Positions 5,841-6,447 of a stretch of 6,447 nucleotides of DNA are shown here, one piece after another. The notes under the pieces are model-generated. The model saw only the letters and a program-made list of their open reading frames with translations. It was not told the DNA's origin and searched no databases. The first letter of the stretch is position 1. Every line of letters starts with the position of its first letter. The stretch lies in the NCBI GenBank assembly GCA_024743015.1, contig JANSXJ010000213.1, forward strand, positions 1-6,447. The letters run 5' to 3'. The translations under genes and the position numbers were made by a program. Source of the DNA: Hyphomonas sp. Its GTDB lineage: Bacteria; Pseudomonadota; Alphaproteobacteria; Caulobacterales; Hyphomonadaceae.

Positions 5841-6179
5841 ATCGGTTGGACCCAGACAACCGGATCGCTGTCTCTCTGCCCAATTTATACAAGCTTGCAG
5901 ATCGCTGTCTCGCAGTGGCGATAGACTGGTTTCATAGACGTCACTACAATCCGAAAGTCTGTCAAAGTACTCTATGTTACACCGTCGGATGCACTCCTGC
6001 CGCTCGGGGCCTAGTGAGGTGTCTTGAAACCGATCTCGGAACGGATTTGAGTAGTCAGCATCTGATCCAAAATCCGAACCCGTATCCCCTGAATCACAGT
6101 TCAATCCCAAACACGTCGTTTGCGCGTCAGAAACACCGCCAAACAAGGCAAAGCCCATTACAATCATTATTTTCTTCAT
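5823..6179 (-). CDS. Small exported cysteine-rich protein of unknown function
   Basis: A 118-residue protein I do not recognise. Residues 1-19 look like a signal peptide (MKK start, hydrophobic IMIVMGFALFGG, SDA before Q20), so it should reach the periplasm or beyond. The mature part opens with C23 and C28, then a Ser/Gly/Asp-rich acidic linker (29-43). A likely helical domain follows, with C63-x3-C67-x10-C78-x18-C97-x10-C108-x6-C115. The two x10 spacings (67-78, 97-108) suggest a disulfide-stapled helical hairpin; all eight cysteines could pair. The gene is unlike its neighbours: ATA, AGA and CTA codons recur, and its leader is very AT-rich. It sits between two direct repeats, so horizontal acquisition is likely. 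A typical signal peptide, the full-length frame and a possible promoter support a real gene. Its ribosome binding site is weak (AAAAAGAA). Confidence 0.7.
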   Translation of the reverse strand: MKKIMIVMGFALFGGVSDAQTTCLGLNCDSGDTGSDFGSDADYSNPFRDRFQDTSLGPERQECIRRCNIEYFDRLSDCSDVYETSLSPLRDSDLQACINWAERQRSGCLGPTDRCTNR

Positions 6180-6180
6180 A

Positions 6181-6280
6181 ATTCTTTTTCACCACATAAT
6201 TTATGTATTTATCTACGAATATATTATAGAATATAACATATAATTCATCATTATACTTGGATTGTCAATAATTACACTTC
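6181..6280. other. Very AT-rich leader of the cysteine-rich gene
   Basis: Only 21 of these 100 bases are G or C, against about 60% in the core genes. The stretch holds repeated TATA-like strings and the candidate promoter. Such tracts are common in acquired genes and are typical targets of xenogeneic silencers (in alphaproteobacteria, MucR/Ros-type or H-NS-like proteins); binding here is inference. Confidence 0.75.
6240..6268 (-). promoter_or_regulatory. Candidate promoter of the cysteine-rich gene
   Basis: A perfect -35 hexamer TTGACA (6268-6263, minus strand) is followed after 17 bases by AATTAT (6245-6240), which keeps the key second A and last T of the -10 box. Transcription would start near 6233, leaving a leader of about 54 bases. 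Other TATA-like strings nearby make the exact -10 uncertain. Confidence 0.5.
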
Positions 6281-6294
6281 TCGGCACGCATGCC

Positions 6295-6392
6295 CTTCCT
6301 GAGTAACGCAGCCGTTTCGCTTTGCGAGAGTGAGAAGAATCCTGCACCCTGATTATGCTCTGCCCTTCCCTTTTGCGCTCAATTCCTCAAAA
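6295..6392. repeat. 98-bp direct repeat, copy 2
   Basis: Same-orientation partner of 5589-5686, offset by 706 bp. The identical 53-base core is 6340-6392. The left end lies 116 bp upstream of the cysteine-rich gene start, almost the same distance as copy 1 from the OmpW-family start. The remaining 55 bases of the window show no further gene start or repeat. Confidence 0.95.
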
Positions 6393-6409
6393 TGCGGGTT
6401 ATGGCTCAT
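6353..6409 (-). other. Short reading frame in repeat copy 2 (18 codons)
   Basis: ATG at 6409, immediately after an in-frame TGA, opens a frame to TAA at 6353 giving MSHNPHFEELSAKGKGRA. It shares FEELSAKGKGRA and the stop with copy 1 although the first codons differ. No Shine-Dalgarno is visible. A plus-strand frame from ATG 6355 to TAG 6444 (29 codons) overlaps it. Translation of either is unproven. Confidence 0.2.
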
Positions 6410-6447
6410 TCACATGCACATTCTCACGCCAACACACCGTGTAGCCC

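Noticed and set aside
5771..6181. 136-codon plus-strand frame opposite the cysteine-rich gene
   Set aside because: No ribosome binding site and no exported or domain features; the minus-strand frame has a proper signal peptide, cysteine pattern and promoter.
6325..6355. tRNA 3' end remnant (GAATCCTGCACCC resembles a T-arm/acceptor)
   Set aside because: No GTTC before it, no matching acceptor strand or cloverleaf upstream, and no CCA.

Overview
The window looks like chromosomal DNA from an alphaproteobacterium. Coding DNA is near 60% GC. The pairing of an HD phosphohydrolase with a degenerate-Nudix NrtR-type regulator, the long-chain/isovaleryl-type acyl-CoA dehydrogenase and the OmpW-type porin all fit that class. 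A marine or Caulobacterales/Hyphomonadaceae-like host is my guess, not something the sequence proves.

Layout. (1) 92-1644, plus strand: a two-gene operon with a 4-base ATGA overlap, encoding a YfbR-like HD nucleotide phosphohydrolase and an NrtR-like regulator, probably linked to nucleotide/NAD homeostasis. A hairpin that could cover the first ribosome binding site lies just upstream, and another hairpin follows the operon. (2) 1688-2353, minus strand: a rhomboid intramembrane protease, divergent from the next operon across an 86-bp gap that holds an imperfect 16-bp palindrome. (3) 2440-4730, plus strand: a tight three-gene operon of acyl-CoA dehydrogenase, short-chain dehydrogenase/reductase and single-repeat GDT1/UPF0016 membrane protein. 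The first two could perform successive oxidations of a lipid-derived substrate; the third is a probable Mn2+/Ca2+ exporter. (4) 4794-5468, minus strand: an OmpW-family outer membrane protein with a textbook rho-independent terminator at 4729-4759.

(5) 5469-6447 is the unusual part. Two 98-bp direct repeats (5589-5686 and 6295-6392) share a 53-bp identical core and a 45-bp arm at about 78% identity, with no gaps. They bracket a unit containing one gene of foreign character (5823-6179, minus strand). It encodes a small exported protein with eight cysteines, uses ATA/AGA/CTA codons, and follows a leader of about 21% GC. Each repeat also lies about 120 bp upstream of a minus-strand gene for an exported protein. 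The repeat could therefore be a mobile cassette boundary or a duplicated promoter/leader. Each core carries a short reading frame ending in the same peptide. I recognise neither the repeat nor the cysteine-rich protein. No RNA genes, CRISPR array, transposase or integrase were seen.
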